Shown piece after piece: positions 31,209-41,287 of a stretch of DNA of 64,000 nt. Source of the stretch: Bradyrhizobium sp. GTDB lineage: Bacteria; Pseudomonadota; Alphaproteobacteria; Rhizobiales; Xanthobacteraceae. The stretch is taken from NCBI RefSeq assembly GCF_022844465.1, contig NZ_JALHLP010000001.1:992001-1056000 (forward strand), written 5' to 3'. The notes beneath the pieces are model-generated. The model worked only from the letters and a program-made list of their open reading frames with translations. It was not told the origin of the DNA and ran no database searches. A program made the translations under genes and the position numbers. The first letter of the stretch is position 1. Every line of letters begins with the position of its first letter.

Positions 31209-31943
31209 TCAGCGAAGATTTGCTTTTTCGTTGTAGAGCTTGAAATCGACCAGCGTGCCGAGCATCTGCAGGTAGGCGACCAGCGCATCCATTTCGGTGG
31301 GCGTTCCGGGCTTGCCATCGAAGTTGCGCGCGACCGCTTTCGGATAGCGCTTGGTGAACGCGTCCACGCCGGCATTGTCAGGGTCGGCCTGCGCCCTGAG
31401 ATCGGCGGCGGCATTGGCGATCTGGTCGTCCGAATACGGCACGCCGACGGCGCGGCTGGCGCGCAGGTGAGCCGCGACCTCCGCTTCCACGATTTCCGCC
31501 CGGGACAGGAAGGCGTAACCCGGCATGATCGATTGCGGCACGATGGCGCGCGGGTTGATCAGATGCGTGACATGCCATTCATCCGAATACTTGCCGCCGA
31601 CACGCGCCAGATCGGGACCGGTACGCTTGGACCCCCACTGGAACGGATGGTCGTACATGCTCTCGGCCGCGAGCGAGTAGTGGCCGTAGCGCTCGACTTC
31701 ATCGCGCAGCGGCCGGACCATCTGCGAATGGCAGAGATAACAGCCCTCGCGGACATAGACGTTGCGCCCGGCAAGCTCCAGCGGCGTGTACGGCCTGATG
31801 CCCTCGACCTTTTCGATGGTGCTCTTGAGATAGAACAGCGGGGTGATCTCGACGAGTCCGCCGATCGCGATGACCACGAGAATCCCCGCGACCAGGATGA
31901 TCGAATTCTTCTCGAAGATTTGGTGCCTGGTCCAGAAGGACAT
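31209..31943 (-). CDS. fixO: cbb3-type cytochrome c oxidase subunit II
   Basis: [37 protein letters not shown]; heme c [22 protein letters not shown]. Confidence 0.94.
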   Translation of the reverse strand: MSFWTRHQIFEKNSIILVAGILVVIAIGGLVEITPLFYLKSTIEKVEGIRPYTPLELAGRNVYVREGCYLCHSQMVRPLRDEVERYGHYSLAAESMYDHPFQWGSKRTGPDLARVGGKYSDEWHVTHLINPRAIVPQSIMPGYAFLSRAEIVEAEVAAHLRASRAVGVPYSDDQIANAAADLRAQADPDNAGVDAFTKRYPKAVARNFDGKPGTPTEMDALVAYLQMLGTLVDFKLYNEKANLR

Positions 31944-31954
31944 CCGATCGCTCC

Positions 31955-33604
31955 TCATTCCGCCGGCTGAAGGGCGACCGGCGATTGCACTTCCGCCTCG
32001 CCGACGCGCACCGTCATCCAGAGATTATAGGCCATGATCAACGCTCCGATCAGGAACAGCGCGCCGCCCGCGGCGCGAATGATGTAGAACGGATGCATCG
32101 CTTCCACGGTCTCGATGAAGGAGTATTCGAGGAAACCGAGCGAGGTGTAGGCGCGCCACATCAGGCCCTGCAATATGCCCGACACCCACATCGCCGAGAT
32201 GTAGAGCACGATGCCGATGGTCGAGACCCAGAAGTGCCAGTTGACCAGCTTCAAGCTGTAGAGGCCCTTGCGATCCCACAGCCACGGGACCATGCAGTAC
32301 AGCGCGCCGAACGAAACGAATCCGACCCAGCCCAGCGCCCCCGAATGCACGTGGCCGATGGTCCAGTCGGTGTAGTGGCTGAGCGAGTTCACGACCTTGA
32401 TCGACATCATCGGCCCCTCGAAGGTCGACATGCCGTAGAAGGCGACCGACACCACCAGCATGCGCAGCACGGGGTCGGTGCGAAGCTTGTCCCAGGCGCC
32501 CGACAGCGTCATCAGGCCGTTGATCATGCCGCCCCAGGACGGCATCCACAGCATGATGGAGAAGGTCATGCCAAGCGTCTGCGCCCAGTCCGGCAGCGCG
32601 GTGTAGTGCAGATGGTGCGGTCCAGCCCAGATGTAGAGAAAGATCAGCGCCCAGAAATGGATGATCGACAGCCGGTAGGAATAGATCGGCCGCTCGGCGC
32701 GCTTTGGAATGAAGTAGTACATGATGGCGAGGAAGCCGGCAGTCAGGAAGAAGCCGACCGCGTTGTGCCCGTACCACCATTGGAACATGGCGTCCTGGAC
32801 GCCGCCCCAGGCGATGTAGGATTTCGAGCCGAACACCGATACCGGCAACGCGGGATTGTTGCCGAGATGAAGTACGGCGATGGTGACGATGAAGGCGAGA
32901 TAGAACCAGTTGGCGACAAAGATATGCGGCTCTTTCCGCTTGATGATGGTCACGAGGAAGACCAGCAGATAGGCCACCCAGACGATCGTCAGCCACAGGT
33001 CGGCGTACCACTCCGGCTCGGCATACTCCTTGGATTGGGTCACGCCGAGCAGGTAGCCGGTGCCGGCAACCAGGATGAAATAGTTGTAGCCGACGACGAC
33101 GAACCAGGGCGCGAGGTCGCCCGCCAGCCGCGCGCGGCAGGTCTTCTGCACCACGTAGAACGAGGTTGCGATCAGCACGTTGCCGCCGAACGCAAAGATG
33201 ACGGCGGAGGTATGCAGCGGCCGCAGCCGGCCGAAGCTCGTCCATGGCAGGTCGAGATTGAGCGCGGGCCATGCCAGTTGCAGGGCGATCACGAGCCCGA
33301 CCGTAAATCCGGCGATACCCCAGACCACCGACATGACGGCTGCGAATTTGACCGGGCCCATATTGTAGTTGGGCCGGCCGTTGATTTCCTGTGGCGTCAC
33401 CCCCGCGGGCCGGGCGAAATACCGGTTTGCGATGACAATGACGGCGGCCAGGCTGGCGGCGCTCGACAGCAGGGCGTGAAAGGCGAACGCCGAATCCAGC
33501 GCCTTGGCGGCGGCGAACAGGCACAGCAGCGCGGACAGCGCGAAGACCAGCACCAGACCGGCCTCGCCGTGCGTCATCGATTTTGCGGTCTGAGATGGGG
33601 TCAT
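31955..33604 (-). CDS. fixN: cbb3-type cytochrome c oxidase subunit I
   Basis: [48 protein letters not shown]; start 33604 preferred over 33631 because the FixK box predicts TSS near 33629. Confidence 0.95.
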   Translation of the reverse strand: MTPSQTAKSMTHGEAGLVLVFALSALLCLFAAAKALDSAFAFHALLSSAASLAAVIVIANRYFARPAGVTPQEINGRPNYNMGPVKFAAVMSVVWGIAGFTVGLVIALQLAWPALNLDLPWTSFGRLRPLHTSAVIFAFGGNVLIATSFYVVQKTCRARLAGDLAPWFVVVGYNYFILVAGTGYLLGVTQSKEYAEPEWYADLWLTIVWVAYLLVFLVTIIKRKEPHIFVANWFYLAFIVTIAVLHLGNNPALPVSVFGSKSYIAWGGVQDAMFQWWYGHNAVGFFLTAGFLAIMYYFIPKRAERPIYSYRLSIIHFWALIFLYIWAGPHHLHYTALPDWAQTLGMTFSIMLWMPSWGGMINGLMTLSGAWDKLRTDPVLRMLVVSVAFYGMSTFEGPMMSIKVVNSLSHYTDWTIGHVHSGALGWVGFVSFGALYCMVPWLWDRKGLYSLKLVNWHFWVSTIGIVLYISAMWVSGILQGLMWRAYTSLGFLEYSFIETVEAMHPFYIIRAAGGALFLIGALIMAYNLWMTVRVGEAEVQSPVALQPAE

Positions 33605-33663
33605 GCGCGGGCTTCTCTTCTTCATGTGCACCGCACCATGATCACGGCTTAGCGAACCGCGAT

Positions 33664-33677
33664 TTGATCGAAGTCAA
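33664..33677 (-). promoter_or_regulatory. FixK/FNR box TTGATCGAAGTCAA (fixNOQP)
   Basis: TTGA-N6-TCAA 60 bp upstream of fixN start. Confidence 0.85.
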
Positions 33678-33706
33678 AAGTTCCCTGGTTTGAATCTTGA
33701 TTGGGG

Positions 33707-33909
33707 AAAATCACCGGCCAGAAATCGGCCGGTGAGACGATTCGGCAACAGTACGGACCCATCGGCAGTAGCCGTTTCCGCGGATTTCCGCCGGCCCGCA
33801 CGGATGCCGGTCGGTTACCGACGTCGCATGTAGAAGCGTCACGCGCTTCAGGACGTGTGTCCACGGGGCCGGCTGGACGGAGCACGTCATCGCACGGACG
33901 CCTCGCAAC
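33707..33909 (-). ncRNA. Candidate FixK-controlled small RNA (~200 nt)
   Basis: Orphan FixK box at 33944-33957 predicts a minus-strand TSS near 33909; hairpin + T-tract at 33735-33707 would terminate it; no convincing ORF between. Confidence 0.35.
33711..33735 (-). terminator. Intrinsic terminator-like hairpin
   Basis: Perfect 9-bp stem TCACCGGCC/GGCCGGTGA with 7-nt loop; on the minus strand followed by TTTTCCCC. Confidence 0.6.
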
Positions 33910-33943
33910 AGTGATTCACAAACCGCAAGCTGGCGCCCATGTC

Positions 33944-33957
33944 TTGACGTGGATCAA
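33944..33957 (-). promoter_or_regulatory. Orphan FixK/FNR box TTGACGTGGATCAA
   Basis: TTGA-N6-TCAA in the hemN-fixN intergenic region, ~340 bp from fixN. Confidence 0.65.
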
Positions 33958-33970
33958 CGTGACCAACCTG

Positions 33971-35305
33971 TCAGACCGCCTTGCTGAAGCGCGCGGCGTT
34001 GACGCGGGTGTGGGGATCGAACACCGCTGCGATGACGCGAACAAGCGAACGGCCCGCCTCGGTGGCCGTCACGACCCGATCCTCGATCCGGACCAGGCCA
34101 TCGCGGGCCAGCGGCTGGAGCAACGCGAACTCCTCGTCGAATGAGAGGTCCGGTGCAGTGATGTCGAGATCGGCGTGAAAGCTGCACATCAGGCTTTCAA
34201 TGGTGCGGGCGCGCTGCCGCTCAGCCGCATCCAGGCGACAGCCGCGCGACGCTGCGAGACGACCGGACGAGATCGCGCGAACATAGCTCGGGACGTCCGA
34301 GATATTCTGGACATATCCGTCCTTAAACATGGAGATGGACGACGCGCCGAAGCCGATCAGGTTTCTCGTCCCATCGTCGGTATAACCTTGGAAATTGCGA
34401 TGAAGCCGCCCCGACGCCGCGGCGCGGGCGAGCGCGTCGGAGGACCTGGCAAAATGATCGATGCCGATTTTCTGGAAGCCACGACCAATGAACTCATCGG
34501 CGATGATCCCGGCCTGATCCAAGCGTTGATCGGCGTCGGGAAGCGCGCGCTCGTCAATTCGCCGCTGGTTGGCCTTCAGGTGCGGCATGTGGGCATAGCC
34601 GTAGCAGGCGATGCGATCCGGCGACAGCGCCGCCACGATCGCGCAGGTCTTGCGAAGCGAGGCGGTGGTCTGCAGCGGAAGGCCGTAGATCAAGTCGAAA
34701 TTCAGATTCAGAATGCCTGCGCGGCGCAGGCGCGCGACGGCGGTTTCGACATCATGCATCGGTTGGCAGCGGCCGATCGCGGCTTGCACCAGCGGATTGA
34801 CATCCTGCACGCCAAGACTGGCGCGGTTGACGCCGAGTCGCCCCAGCCCGTTCGCCAGGTCCTCGGTTACATATCTCGGATCGAGTTCGATGGCGAGTTC
34901 ATGATCGGCCTCGAAAACGAAGCGGTCGCGCAGAACCTGCATGACCGAGGCGAGCCCGTCCACTCCAAGGATACTCGGGGTGCCGCCGCCCCAGTGCAGC
35001 CGGGCGATGCGCATCGGCGCCGGCAAGATGTCGCTGACAAGGGCGACCTCATGCACAAGCGCGCCCCGATAGGCCGCGATGACGTCGTCACGCAACGCCT
35101 TCTTGGTATTGCAGCCGCAGTAAAGGCACAGATCACGGCAGTACGGCACGTGCAGATAGACCGAGACGGCTTCCGCCGTGTCGACATTCTCCAGCCACTG
35201 CCGCTGGTCGATCGCAGCGACGTCAGCCGTGAACTCGGCGGCCGTTGGATAGGACGTGTACCGCGGAACTTGAAGTCTGGCGTAACGGCGGACGATATCA
35301 TTCAC
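33971..35305 (-). CDS. hemN: Oxygen-independent coproporphyrinogen III oxidase
   Basis: VYLHVPYCRDLCLYCGCNTKK radical-SAM motif; LHWGGGTPSIL; YTDDGTRNLIGFGASSIS. Confidence 0.93.
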   Translation of the reverse strand: MNDIVRRYARLQVPRYTSYPTAAEFTADVAAIDQRQWLENVDTAEAVSVYLHVPYCRDLCLYCGCNTKKALRDDVIAAYRGALVHEVALVSDILPAPMRIARLHWGGGTPSILGVDGLASVMQVLRDRFVFEADHELAIELDPRYVTEDLANGLGRLGVNRASLGVQDVNPLVQAAIGRCQPMHDVETAVARLRRAGILNLNFDLIYGLPLQTTASLRKTCAIVAALSPDRIACYGYAHMPHLKANQRRIDERALPDADQRLDQAGIIADEFIGRGFQKIGIDHFARSSDALARAAASGRLHRNFQGYTDDGTRNLIGFGASSISMFKDGYVQNISDVPSYVRAISSGRLAASRGCRLDAAERQRARTIESLMCSFHADLDITAPDLSFDEEFALLQPLARDGLVRIEDRVVTATEAGRSLVRVIAAVFDPHTRVNAARFSKAV

Positions 35306-35352
35306 GGCGACGTCCTCTTGCGGCGGACGGCTCCGCCGGGAAACGCCATGAA

Positions 35353-35493
35353 TCAGAACGCCCGGCGTTTCGCCGTGGACGGCCCGGCCAGCCGGTTCGG
35401 GCGGGTCTGCAGATCGGCCCAGATCAACACCCCGGCAAACACCGCGAACATGGCAACGACACAGACGGAAAGAATCAACGAATCGATCGGCAT
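35353..35493 (-). CDS. Small single-pass membrane protein (46 aa)
   Basis: MPIDSLILSVCVVAMFAVFAGVLIWADLQTRPNRLAGPSTAKRRAF; ATG 18 nt after the TSS predicted from the FixK box at 35546. Confidence 0.65.
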   Translation of the reverse strand: MPIDSLILSVCVVAMFAVFAGVLIWADLQTRPNRLAGPSTAKRRAF

Positions 35494-35545
35494 GGTTCTG
35501 GTCTCCTCTGTGGGATAACCATGCCCGCGCGCCGACCTCTCGGCT

Positions 35546-35559
35546 TTGACCTGAATCAA
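35546..35559 (-). promoter_or_regulatory. FixK/FNR box TTGACCTGAATCAA (small ORF-hemN)
   Basis: TTGA-N6-TCAA; predicted TSS ~35511. Confidence 0.8.
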
Positions 35560-35584
35560 CCAGACCGCGGCTTTGCCAGATTTG

Positions 35585-36304
35585 TTACGCTGCCGCCATC
35601 GCTTCAGCCCGGGCCGGGTCCAGCAGGCGGACGCCGCCGGCGACAATCACGAGCATCTCTTCACGCTCGAACCGGGTCAGCGTCCGGCTCACGGTTTCGA
35701 TCGTCAATCCGAGATAGTCGGCGATGTCCTGCCGGCTCATCGGCAGCGCGATGGTCTGCCGGTCGTCGTCGATCTGTTTCAGGCGTTCGCGCCAGACAAC
35801 AAGGAAGGCTGCAACCTTCTCCTCCGCCGTTCGCCGGCCCAACAGCAGCATCTGTTCCTGCGCCAGCATGAGTTCACGGGCTGCGAATTCGTTGATCCGG
35901 ATCAGAAAATGTGGCCGCTGTCCGATGAAATGCGTGAACGCCTCCCTGGAGAGACGGCACACCGACACGGAATCGATCGCGTCCGCCGAAAAACTGTAGC
36001 GATCGGAAGGCGCCAGGCCGAGAAAATCTCCCGGCAACGCAAAGCCAATCACCTGCCGCCGGCCGTCCGGCAGCAGTTTATACAGACGCGCCACGCCCTC
36101 GGTCAGATTGTGAACGGAACTGGCGGCTTGCCCTGCCGCAAAGAGTCCCTCCCGAGGGCCGAGACGGACGTGGCGAGAGATTCGTTCGAACTCGGCGAGG
36201 TCGGACTGATCGAGTGCGCCACAAATGCTCAACGACCGAACGGCACAGGCCGCGCAACGGCCAGAATTCGCACGATTTGGTTTCGCAGAGATGGTGCGTA
36301 TCAT
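35585..36304 (-). CDS. fnrN: Crp/Fnr family regulator, FnrN/FixK type with Fe-S cysteine motif
   Basis: 239 aa; CAACAVRSLSIC (C-X2-C-X7-C) plus internal Cys (SVSVCRLS); HTH MSRQDIADYLGLTIETVSRTLTRFEREEML. Confidence 0.88.
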   Translation of the reverse strand: MIRTISAKPNRANSGRCAACAVRSLSICGALDQSDLAEFERISRHVRLGPREGLFAAGQAASSVHNLTEGVARLYKLLPDGRRQVIGFALPGDFLGLAPSDRYSFSADAIDSVSVCRLSREAFTHFIGQRPHFLIRINEFAARELMLAQEQMLLLGRRTAEEKVAAFLVVWRERLKQIDDDRQTIALPMSRQDIADYLGLTIETVSRTLTRFEREEMLVIVAGGVRLLDPARAEAMAAA

Positions 36305-36408
36305 TGCAGCGCCTGCTCGACGGCGGAATGGCCGCCATATCTCCAGGCCCTTGATGGGTACGCCAGCGCGGAGACATATTTCATGGTAGTGGTTCCAGCG
36401 GTCGCCGG

Positions 36409-36422
36409 TTGATCCAGATCAA
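36409..36422 (+). promoter_or_regulatory. FixK/FNR box TTGATCCAGATCAA (cytochrome c; divergent fnrN)
   Basis: TTGAT-N4-ATCAA; predicted TSS ~36457 gives ~39-nt leader to ATG 36496. Confidence 0.82.
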
Positions 36423-36495
36423 GTTCGGCGACGATTAAAGCCTCATCGTGGATTCTGTTCGGGAGGCCACGTTTCTCCATGGAGTTGGCGCCGCT

Positions 36496-36813
36496 ATGAT
36501 TGGACGAATTCTGGTGGCGCTGGCGTTTGCGCTGGCCGCTGCGACGCCGGGTGTGGCGGCCTCACCCCAACAGCAGCGCGGCAAGACCTTCGCGCTGAAC
36601 AACTGCGCGCGATGCCATTCGGTCGACAGGGTTTCGCCGAGCCCGCTCAAGATCGCACCGCCCTTCCGTATCCTGCACAAGCGTTACCCGATCGAGACCA
36701 TCGCGGAGGCGCTGGCCGAAGGCATGTATACCGGGCACCCCACGATGCCCGCCTTCCAGCTCGAACCGGATCAGATCGGCGATCTGCTGGCGTATCTGAA
36801 GACCCTCGAATAG
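36496..36813 (+). CDS. Small c-type cytochrome
   Basis: MIGRILVALAFALAAATPGVAA signal peptide; CARCH heme motif; HPTMPAFQLEPDQIGDLLAYLKTL. Confidence 0.88.
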   Translation: MIGRILVALAFALAAATPGVAASPQQQRGKTFALNNCARCHSVDRVSPSPLKIAPPFRILHKRYPIETIAEALAEGMYTGHPTMPAFQLEPDQIGDLLAYLKTLE

Positions 36814-36863
36814 GCGGATCGCGGCGGTCTGGCGCGCCGCGCGACCAATAGCGCGCCCCTCCT

Positions 36864-37967
36864 CTAGTAGACCTGCACCGTCCAGGCGATCATGTCTTTG
36901 GCAATCCGGCCGAACGCCGCGCTGAACGCCGCGACGGCTTCCGCCGGCGCGAGGGAGGCGAACCTTTCGTTTTCCTCAAACCGCCGCGAGGCGACGACCT
37001 TGCCGTTCTTGTCGACGATCCTGGCCGACAGGCCGATTTCGGCGGCGGGCCCAGGTTCGACCGCGATACGAAACCGCCGGACATCGATCAGGAGCTGAAA
37101 TTCGATCTGGCCGATATCGGCCATACGCAACGGCGCATGCGCGATGTCGTAATTCTCGAAGCTTTCGATCAGCCGCGCCTGGATCAGTTTCGGCAGCGCG
37201 TCAGCCCACATCGCTTCGGCGAATCCCGGGTGTTCCTGCGCCGGCGAGAACAGGAAACGCTGCGTCTCCAGCATCGCCACCGCCGTTGGCTCCGGGATCG
37301 CCCACTGCACATTGATGATCTTGCCGACAGGACCGGCATCCCGCAGCGCCGCCAGATCATAGGTAACTTTCGGCGGCGGGCCGGTCACGCCGGTCATGCG
37401 CTCGAGGCCGGCGACGATGCCGTCCAGCTTGCCGGTGTTGCGGGCGAGACCCTCCGAGAACACCTTGAAGTTGGAAATGGTTTCCTTCAATGCCCCTGAA
37501 TTCTCCGCCAGCACCGAATCCACCTTGCGCAACGCATCGCGCGCGGCTTGCGTCATGCCCTGCCCCGCACCCGGCTCGGCAACCAGCGTCGGCACCTCGC
37601 CGTCCTTTGCGACCAGAATGCCGCCTTCGAGCGCGATCACGGGCACCCCGGTCAGGCCCTGAAACTCCAGGCCGACCTTGGTGTCGGCCCGAACCGGCGT
37701 CGCCGCAGCGACCGAGATGCTCGCATGGACGCCGCGCGGATTGCCGGGCGCGAGACCGAGATCGGTCACTTCGCCGACCCGGATGCCGTTGAACAGCACC
37801 GCGGCGCCAACCAGCAGCCCGGGCACTGAACCCTCGAACTGCACGCGATAGGTCGTGCGCGGGCCGAGCCCGCCGGTGTTCTGCAGCCAGTAGACGAAGC
37901 CGAACACGGCGACGATGGCGGCCAGCACGAAGGCGCCGACGACGACGAAGGGAGCGCGGGTTTCCAT
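36864..37967 (-). CDS. MlaD/MCE family protein
   Basis: METRAPFVVVGAFVLAAIVAVFGFVYWLQNTGGLGPRTTYRVQFEGSVPGLLVGAAVLFNGIRVGEV. Confidence 0.88.
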   Translation of the reverse strand: METRAPFVVVGAFVLAAIVAVFGFVYWLQNTGGLGPRTTYRVQFEGSVPGLLVGAAVLFNGIRVGEVTDLGLAPGNPRGVHASISVAAATPVRADTKVGLEFQGLTGVPVIALEGGILVAKDGEVPTLVAEPGAGQGMTQAARDALRKVDSVLAENSGALKETISNFKVFSEGLARNTGKLDGIVAGLERMTGVTGPPPKVTYDLAALRDAGPVGKIINVQWAIPEPTAVAMLETQRFLFSPAQEHPGFAEAMWADALPKLIQARLIESFENYDIAHAPLRMADIGQIEFQLLIDVRRFRIAVEPGPAAEIGLSARIVDKNGKVVASRRFEENERFASLAPAEAVAAFSAAFGRIAKDMIAWTVQVY

Positions 37968-37970
37968 CTT

Positions 37971-38744
37971 TCAACTCGCCTTGGGTTGCAGCATCTGGGA
38001 GCGCTTGCCGTGAAAATAGGCCCGGACCCAGGGATGCCCGGATTGCAGCAATTCGCGCATCGGTCCGATGGCAACGATCCTGCCGTCGGCCAGCGCGGCG
38101 ACGCGGTCACAAACGGTGTTGAGGCTGGCAAGATCATGGGTCACCATGAACACGGTCAACCCCAGCGTTTTCTGCAATGTCTTGATCAGCGTGTCGAAAT
38201 CGCCGGCGGCGATAGGATCCAGCCCCGAGGTCGGCTCGTCGAGAAATACGATCGCGGGGTCGAGCGCCAGCGCGCGGGCCAGCGCCACCCGCTTGGTCAT
38301 GCCGCCGGACAGTTCGGACGGAAACTTGTCGCCGTCCTCCGGCGTGAGCCCGACCATCTCGAGCTTGGCGGTGGCGATCTCGTCCATCAGCGCGTCCGAT
38401 AGCACGAGATTCTCACGCAGGGGAAACTGGATGTTCTGCCGCGCCGTGAGCGACGAGAACAGCGCGCCTTGCTGGAACAGGATGCCCCAGCGCCCGGCCG
38501 CGTCTCGGGTGGCGCGGTCATGGTTGATCGGCGCGCCCATCACCTCGATCTCGCCGCCCTGCCGGGGGATCAGTCCGATGATGGTCCGCATCAGTACCGA
38601 CTTGCCGCCGCCGGAAGCGCCAACCAGGCCAAGGATCTCGCCTTTGCGAACATCCAAAGCGAGGCGATCAATCACGACATGGCGGCGGAAGCCGACTACG
38701 AGATCGCGCACGCGAATGGCAATTTGCCCGCCCGTGTCCAGCAT
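37971..38744 (-). CDS. ABC transporter ATP-binding protein (MlaF-like)
   Basis: MLDTGGQIAIRVRDLVVGF; GASGGGKSVLMRTI; LSGGMTKRVALARAL. Confidence 0.88.
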   Translation of the reverse strand: MLDTGGQIAIRVRDLVVGFRRHVVIDRLALDVRKGEILGLVGASGGGKSVLMRTIIGLIPRQGGEIEVMGAPINHDRATRDAAGRWGILFQQGALFSSLTARQNIQFPLRENLVLSDALMDEIATAKLEMVGLTPEDGDKFPSELSGGMTKRVALARALALDPAIVFLDEPTSGLDPIAAGDFDTLIKTLQKTLGLTVFMVTHDLASLNTVCDRVAALADGRIVAIGPMRELLQSGHPWVRAYFHGKRSQMLQPKAS

Positions 38745-38746
38745 CG

Positions 38747-39883
38747 CTACATTCCGATCGAGGCAAAGAACACGGCAAACAGCCCGTCGAGCACGATCAC
38801 CAGGAAGATCGACTTGACTACCGAGGTGGTGGTCTGCTTGCCGAGCGATTCCGCGCTGCCCTTGACCCGAAGCCCTTCGCTGCAGGCGACGATGCCGATC
38901 ACCAGCGCCATGAACGGCGCCTTGATGATTCCGACCTGGAAATGGGTGACGGAGACGGCGTCGTGCAGCCGCGCGATAAAGATCGCCGGCTCCATGCCGC
39001 CGTAGGCCCAGGCGACAAGGCCGCCGCCGTAGAGCGCCGCCATCGAGCCGATGAAGCTCAGGATCGGCAGCGCGCAGACCAGCGCCAGGATCCGGGGCAG
39101 CATCAGGACCTCGATCGGGTCCAGCCCCATGGTCGAGAGCGCGTCGATCTCCTCGCGCATCTTCATCGAGCCGAGTTCGGCGGTGTAGGCGCTGCCCGAG
39201 CGGCCGGCAACCATGATGGCGACGATCAGCACGCCGAGTTCGCGCAGCACAAGGATTCCAACCATGTCGACGACGTAGGAATCGGCGCCGAACTTGCGGA
39301 AATGGAAAATGCCCTGCTGGGCGATGATGGCGCCGATCAGAAAGGTGATCAGCACGACGATGGGTATCGCCTGCCAGCCGACGCGGTAGAGTTGGTAGGT
39401 GAACGAGGTCAGCCGCAGCGACCGCGGCCGGCGAATTACGCCCATGATTGCAACGCACAGCGCACCGAGCATCTGGAGGAATGCCGCGATGTCATCGCCT
39501 GCGCCGATGGTGCCGCGGCCGATATCGCCGAGCTTCGCCACCACGGGGTTGCGCGCCGGGGCGGGCGTCGGCGGGTGGCGGTTGACCTGGCGAACCTCCT
39601 CGATCAGCCCGGCATAGTCGTCGGCGATACCGACGACATCGGCGCGATGACCAGCGGCAGTTGCCCGCCGCGACATTCTCTCAAGCAGCCAGGCACCTAT
39701 CGTGTCGAGTTCGCGCAGCCCGGCCATATCGACCCTGACGAAGCTGGCCCGGTCGAGCTGCGGCGCAATATCGTTGGAAAGCCGCTCCAGCGTGGCGGCG
39801 TTGGCCGCCGTCCAGGATCCAACTGGACGTAATTCAAGCGTATCGCCCGATGGCATGGCCGTTGACAGGGATGCGGTTGCCAA
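38747..39883 (-). CDS. MlaE permease with N-terminal STAS-like domain
   Basis: STAS-like 1-100; ELGSMKMREEIDALSTMGLDPIEVLMLPRILALV. Confidence 0.88.
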   Translation of the reverse strand: MATASLSTAMPSGDTLELRPVGSWTAANAATLERLSNDIAPQLDRASFVRVDMAGLRELDTIGAWLLERMSRRATAAGHRADVVGIADDYAGLIEEVRQVNRHPPTPAPARNPVVAKLGDIGRGTIGAGDDIAAFLQMLGALCVAIMGVIRRPRSLRLTSFTYQLYRVGWQAIPIVVLITFLIGAIIAQQGIFHFRKFGADSYVVDMVGILVLRELGVLIVAIMVAGRSGSAYTAELGSMKMREEIDALSTMGLDPIEVLMLPRILALVCALPILSFIGSMAALYGGGLVAWAYGGMEPAIFIARLHDAVSVTHFQVGIIKAPFMALVIGIVACSEGLRVKGSAESLGKQTTTSVVKSIFLVIVLDGLFAVFFASIGM

Positions 39884-39989
39884 GATGCTGTTTCCACGGT
39901 TGCGTCGATTTTCCTCCTAGGTCGCACGCGACGTACCCGTGTTGACATGCCTCAATGCGTCGCCACGGCGCGGCCCCTCAACGCCCGGA

Positions 39990-40003
39990 TTGACCCAAAT
40001 CAA
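39990..40003. promoter_or_regulatory. FixK/FNR box TTGACCCAAATCAA (DUF883 operon / mla operon)
   Basis: TTGA-N6-TCAA; + TSS ~40038 (23 nt to ATG 40061), - TSS ~39955 (72 nt to mlaE). Confidence 0.78.
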
Positions 40004-40060
40004 GTAGCGGTGTCGCCGCCTCACCTAGGATTTGCGTTACACAGCGACGGAACGGGCGCG

Positions 40061-40336
40061 ATGTTCAGATCAGGCGAGTTGGGGACCGAGTTGCAGGCGC
40101 TCAAACGCGAACTGTCGCGCCTGCTGGACACGACAACGGATGACGTATTCGACGCCGCCAAGAGCCACGCCGAATCGCTCGCCGAACAGATCAAGACCGC
40201 CGTAAGCGAACTCGGCGAGACCCTGGGCGAGGAAGAGGAACACATCGAACAATTGATAGCGGAGCGGCCGATTGCAGCGCTGGCATCGGCCTTTGCGCTC
40301 GGCCTCGCCATTGGTTTCATGCTGAGGAGGCACTGA
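40061..40336 (+). CDS. DUF883/ElaB-YqjD family membrane-anchored protein
   Basis: Coiled N-terminus plus ERPIAALASAFALGLAIGFMLRRH anchor. Confidence 0.8.
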   Translation: MFRSGELGTELQALKRELSRLLDTTTDDVFDAAKSHAESLAEQIKTAVSELGETLGEEEEHIEQLIAERPIAALASAFALGLAIGFMLRRH

Positions 40337-40338
40337 AG

Positions 40339-40827
40339 GTGAACAGCGAGAACGTCGTCAGGCAACTGCGCGCGTTGTGGCGAACCGATCGCATCATCGC
40401 GGAAATCCGGATGCGGCACATGCTGATCGGGCTCGGGCTGCGGGCGTTTGCCGCGCTGATCGCAGCCTTCGGCCTGCTGATGCTGGAACTGTCGGCCTAT
40501 TTCGCGCTGGTGCAGATCTGGAGCGCGATCCTGGCCGCGGCGATCCTTGGCGCCGTCAATTTCGTGATCGCGATCGTGCTGTTCGTGGTTGCAGGAAGAC
40601 CGGCTGCGGGACGCGAACTCGAACTCGCCTCTGAAATTCACGGCCTGGCGGTCGAGGCGTTGCAAAACGAGGCTCGCACCTTGCAATCGCATTTCGCCGG
40701 CATGGTCAGCCATCCCCTGAACAACGTGCTGCCATTGGTGCTGTCGCCGCTGATCACGCTCATCGTCAGGAGCTTGAGGAAGTCCAGGGTCGCCACTCCG
40801 GCTGGTACCCCGACTGAACATAAATGA
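40339..40827 (+). CDS. Phage-holin-superfamily/YqjE-like membrane protein
   Basis: Two hydrophobic segments (LRAFAALIAAFGLLMLELSAYFALVQIWSAILAAAILGAVNFVIAIVLFVVAG); follows DUF883 gene. Confidence 0.7.
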   Translation: MNSENVVRQLRALWRTDRIIAEIRMRHMLIGLGLRAFAALIAAFGLLMLELSAYFALVQIWSAILAAAILGAVNFVIAIVLFVVAGRPAAGRELELASEIHGLAVEALQNEARTLQSHFAGMVSHPLNNVLPLVLSPLITLIVRSLRKSRVATPAGTPTEHK

Positions 40828-40861
40828 TCGAGACAATACATCGACCGCGCGCCCGCAAATC

Positions 40862-41284
40862 ATGGAGACACAAGAGATGTCCACCCGCCCGAAACCGATC
40901 CTGAACGCTTCCCTGCCCAAGCAGTTCCGGCATATTCGGATAGCTCTCGCCCGCGAACCCGGCCATCCCGAGGGCGATGTCGAGGTCGGCTATATCTTGG
41001 TGGCGCCGCTCGACGCTGACGACCGCATCGACGCGAAATTATGGCGCGAACATAAGGATGCCTGCCGGGTCACGCGCCAGCGTCCGGGTGAGCCGGACCG
41101 GCACGGCCATCTCATTCACCGGCCGGGCGGCGGCTGGGGCTTTCACTATGACGGCGAAACCAGCCAGCCCGATGAGGTCGGGTATCACTTCGCGGACGAG
41201 CGCTTCGTCGTCGGCGAATACGTTTCGATCAACGAGCGCGGCAAGATGCACACCTACCGGGTGACGACAGTGTCACATCTCTAA
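40862..41284 (+). CDS. Conserved-type protein of unknown function (140 aa)
   Basis: METQEMSTRPKPILNASLPKQFRHIRIALAREPGHPEGDVEVGYILVAPLDADDRID; good coding character, 3 nt before the P-type ATPase. Confidence 0.65.
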   Translation: METQEMSTRPKPILNASLPKQFRHIRIALAREPGHPEGDVEVGYILVAPLDADDRIDAKLWREHKDACRVTRQRPGEPDRHGHLIHRPGGGWGFHYDGETSQPDEVGYHFADERFVVGEYVSINERGKMHTYRVTTVSHL

Positions 41285-41287
41285 CCG

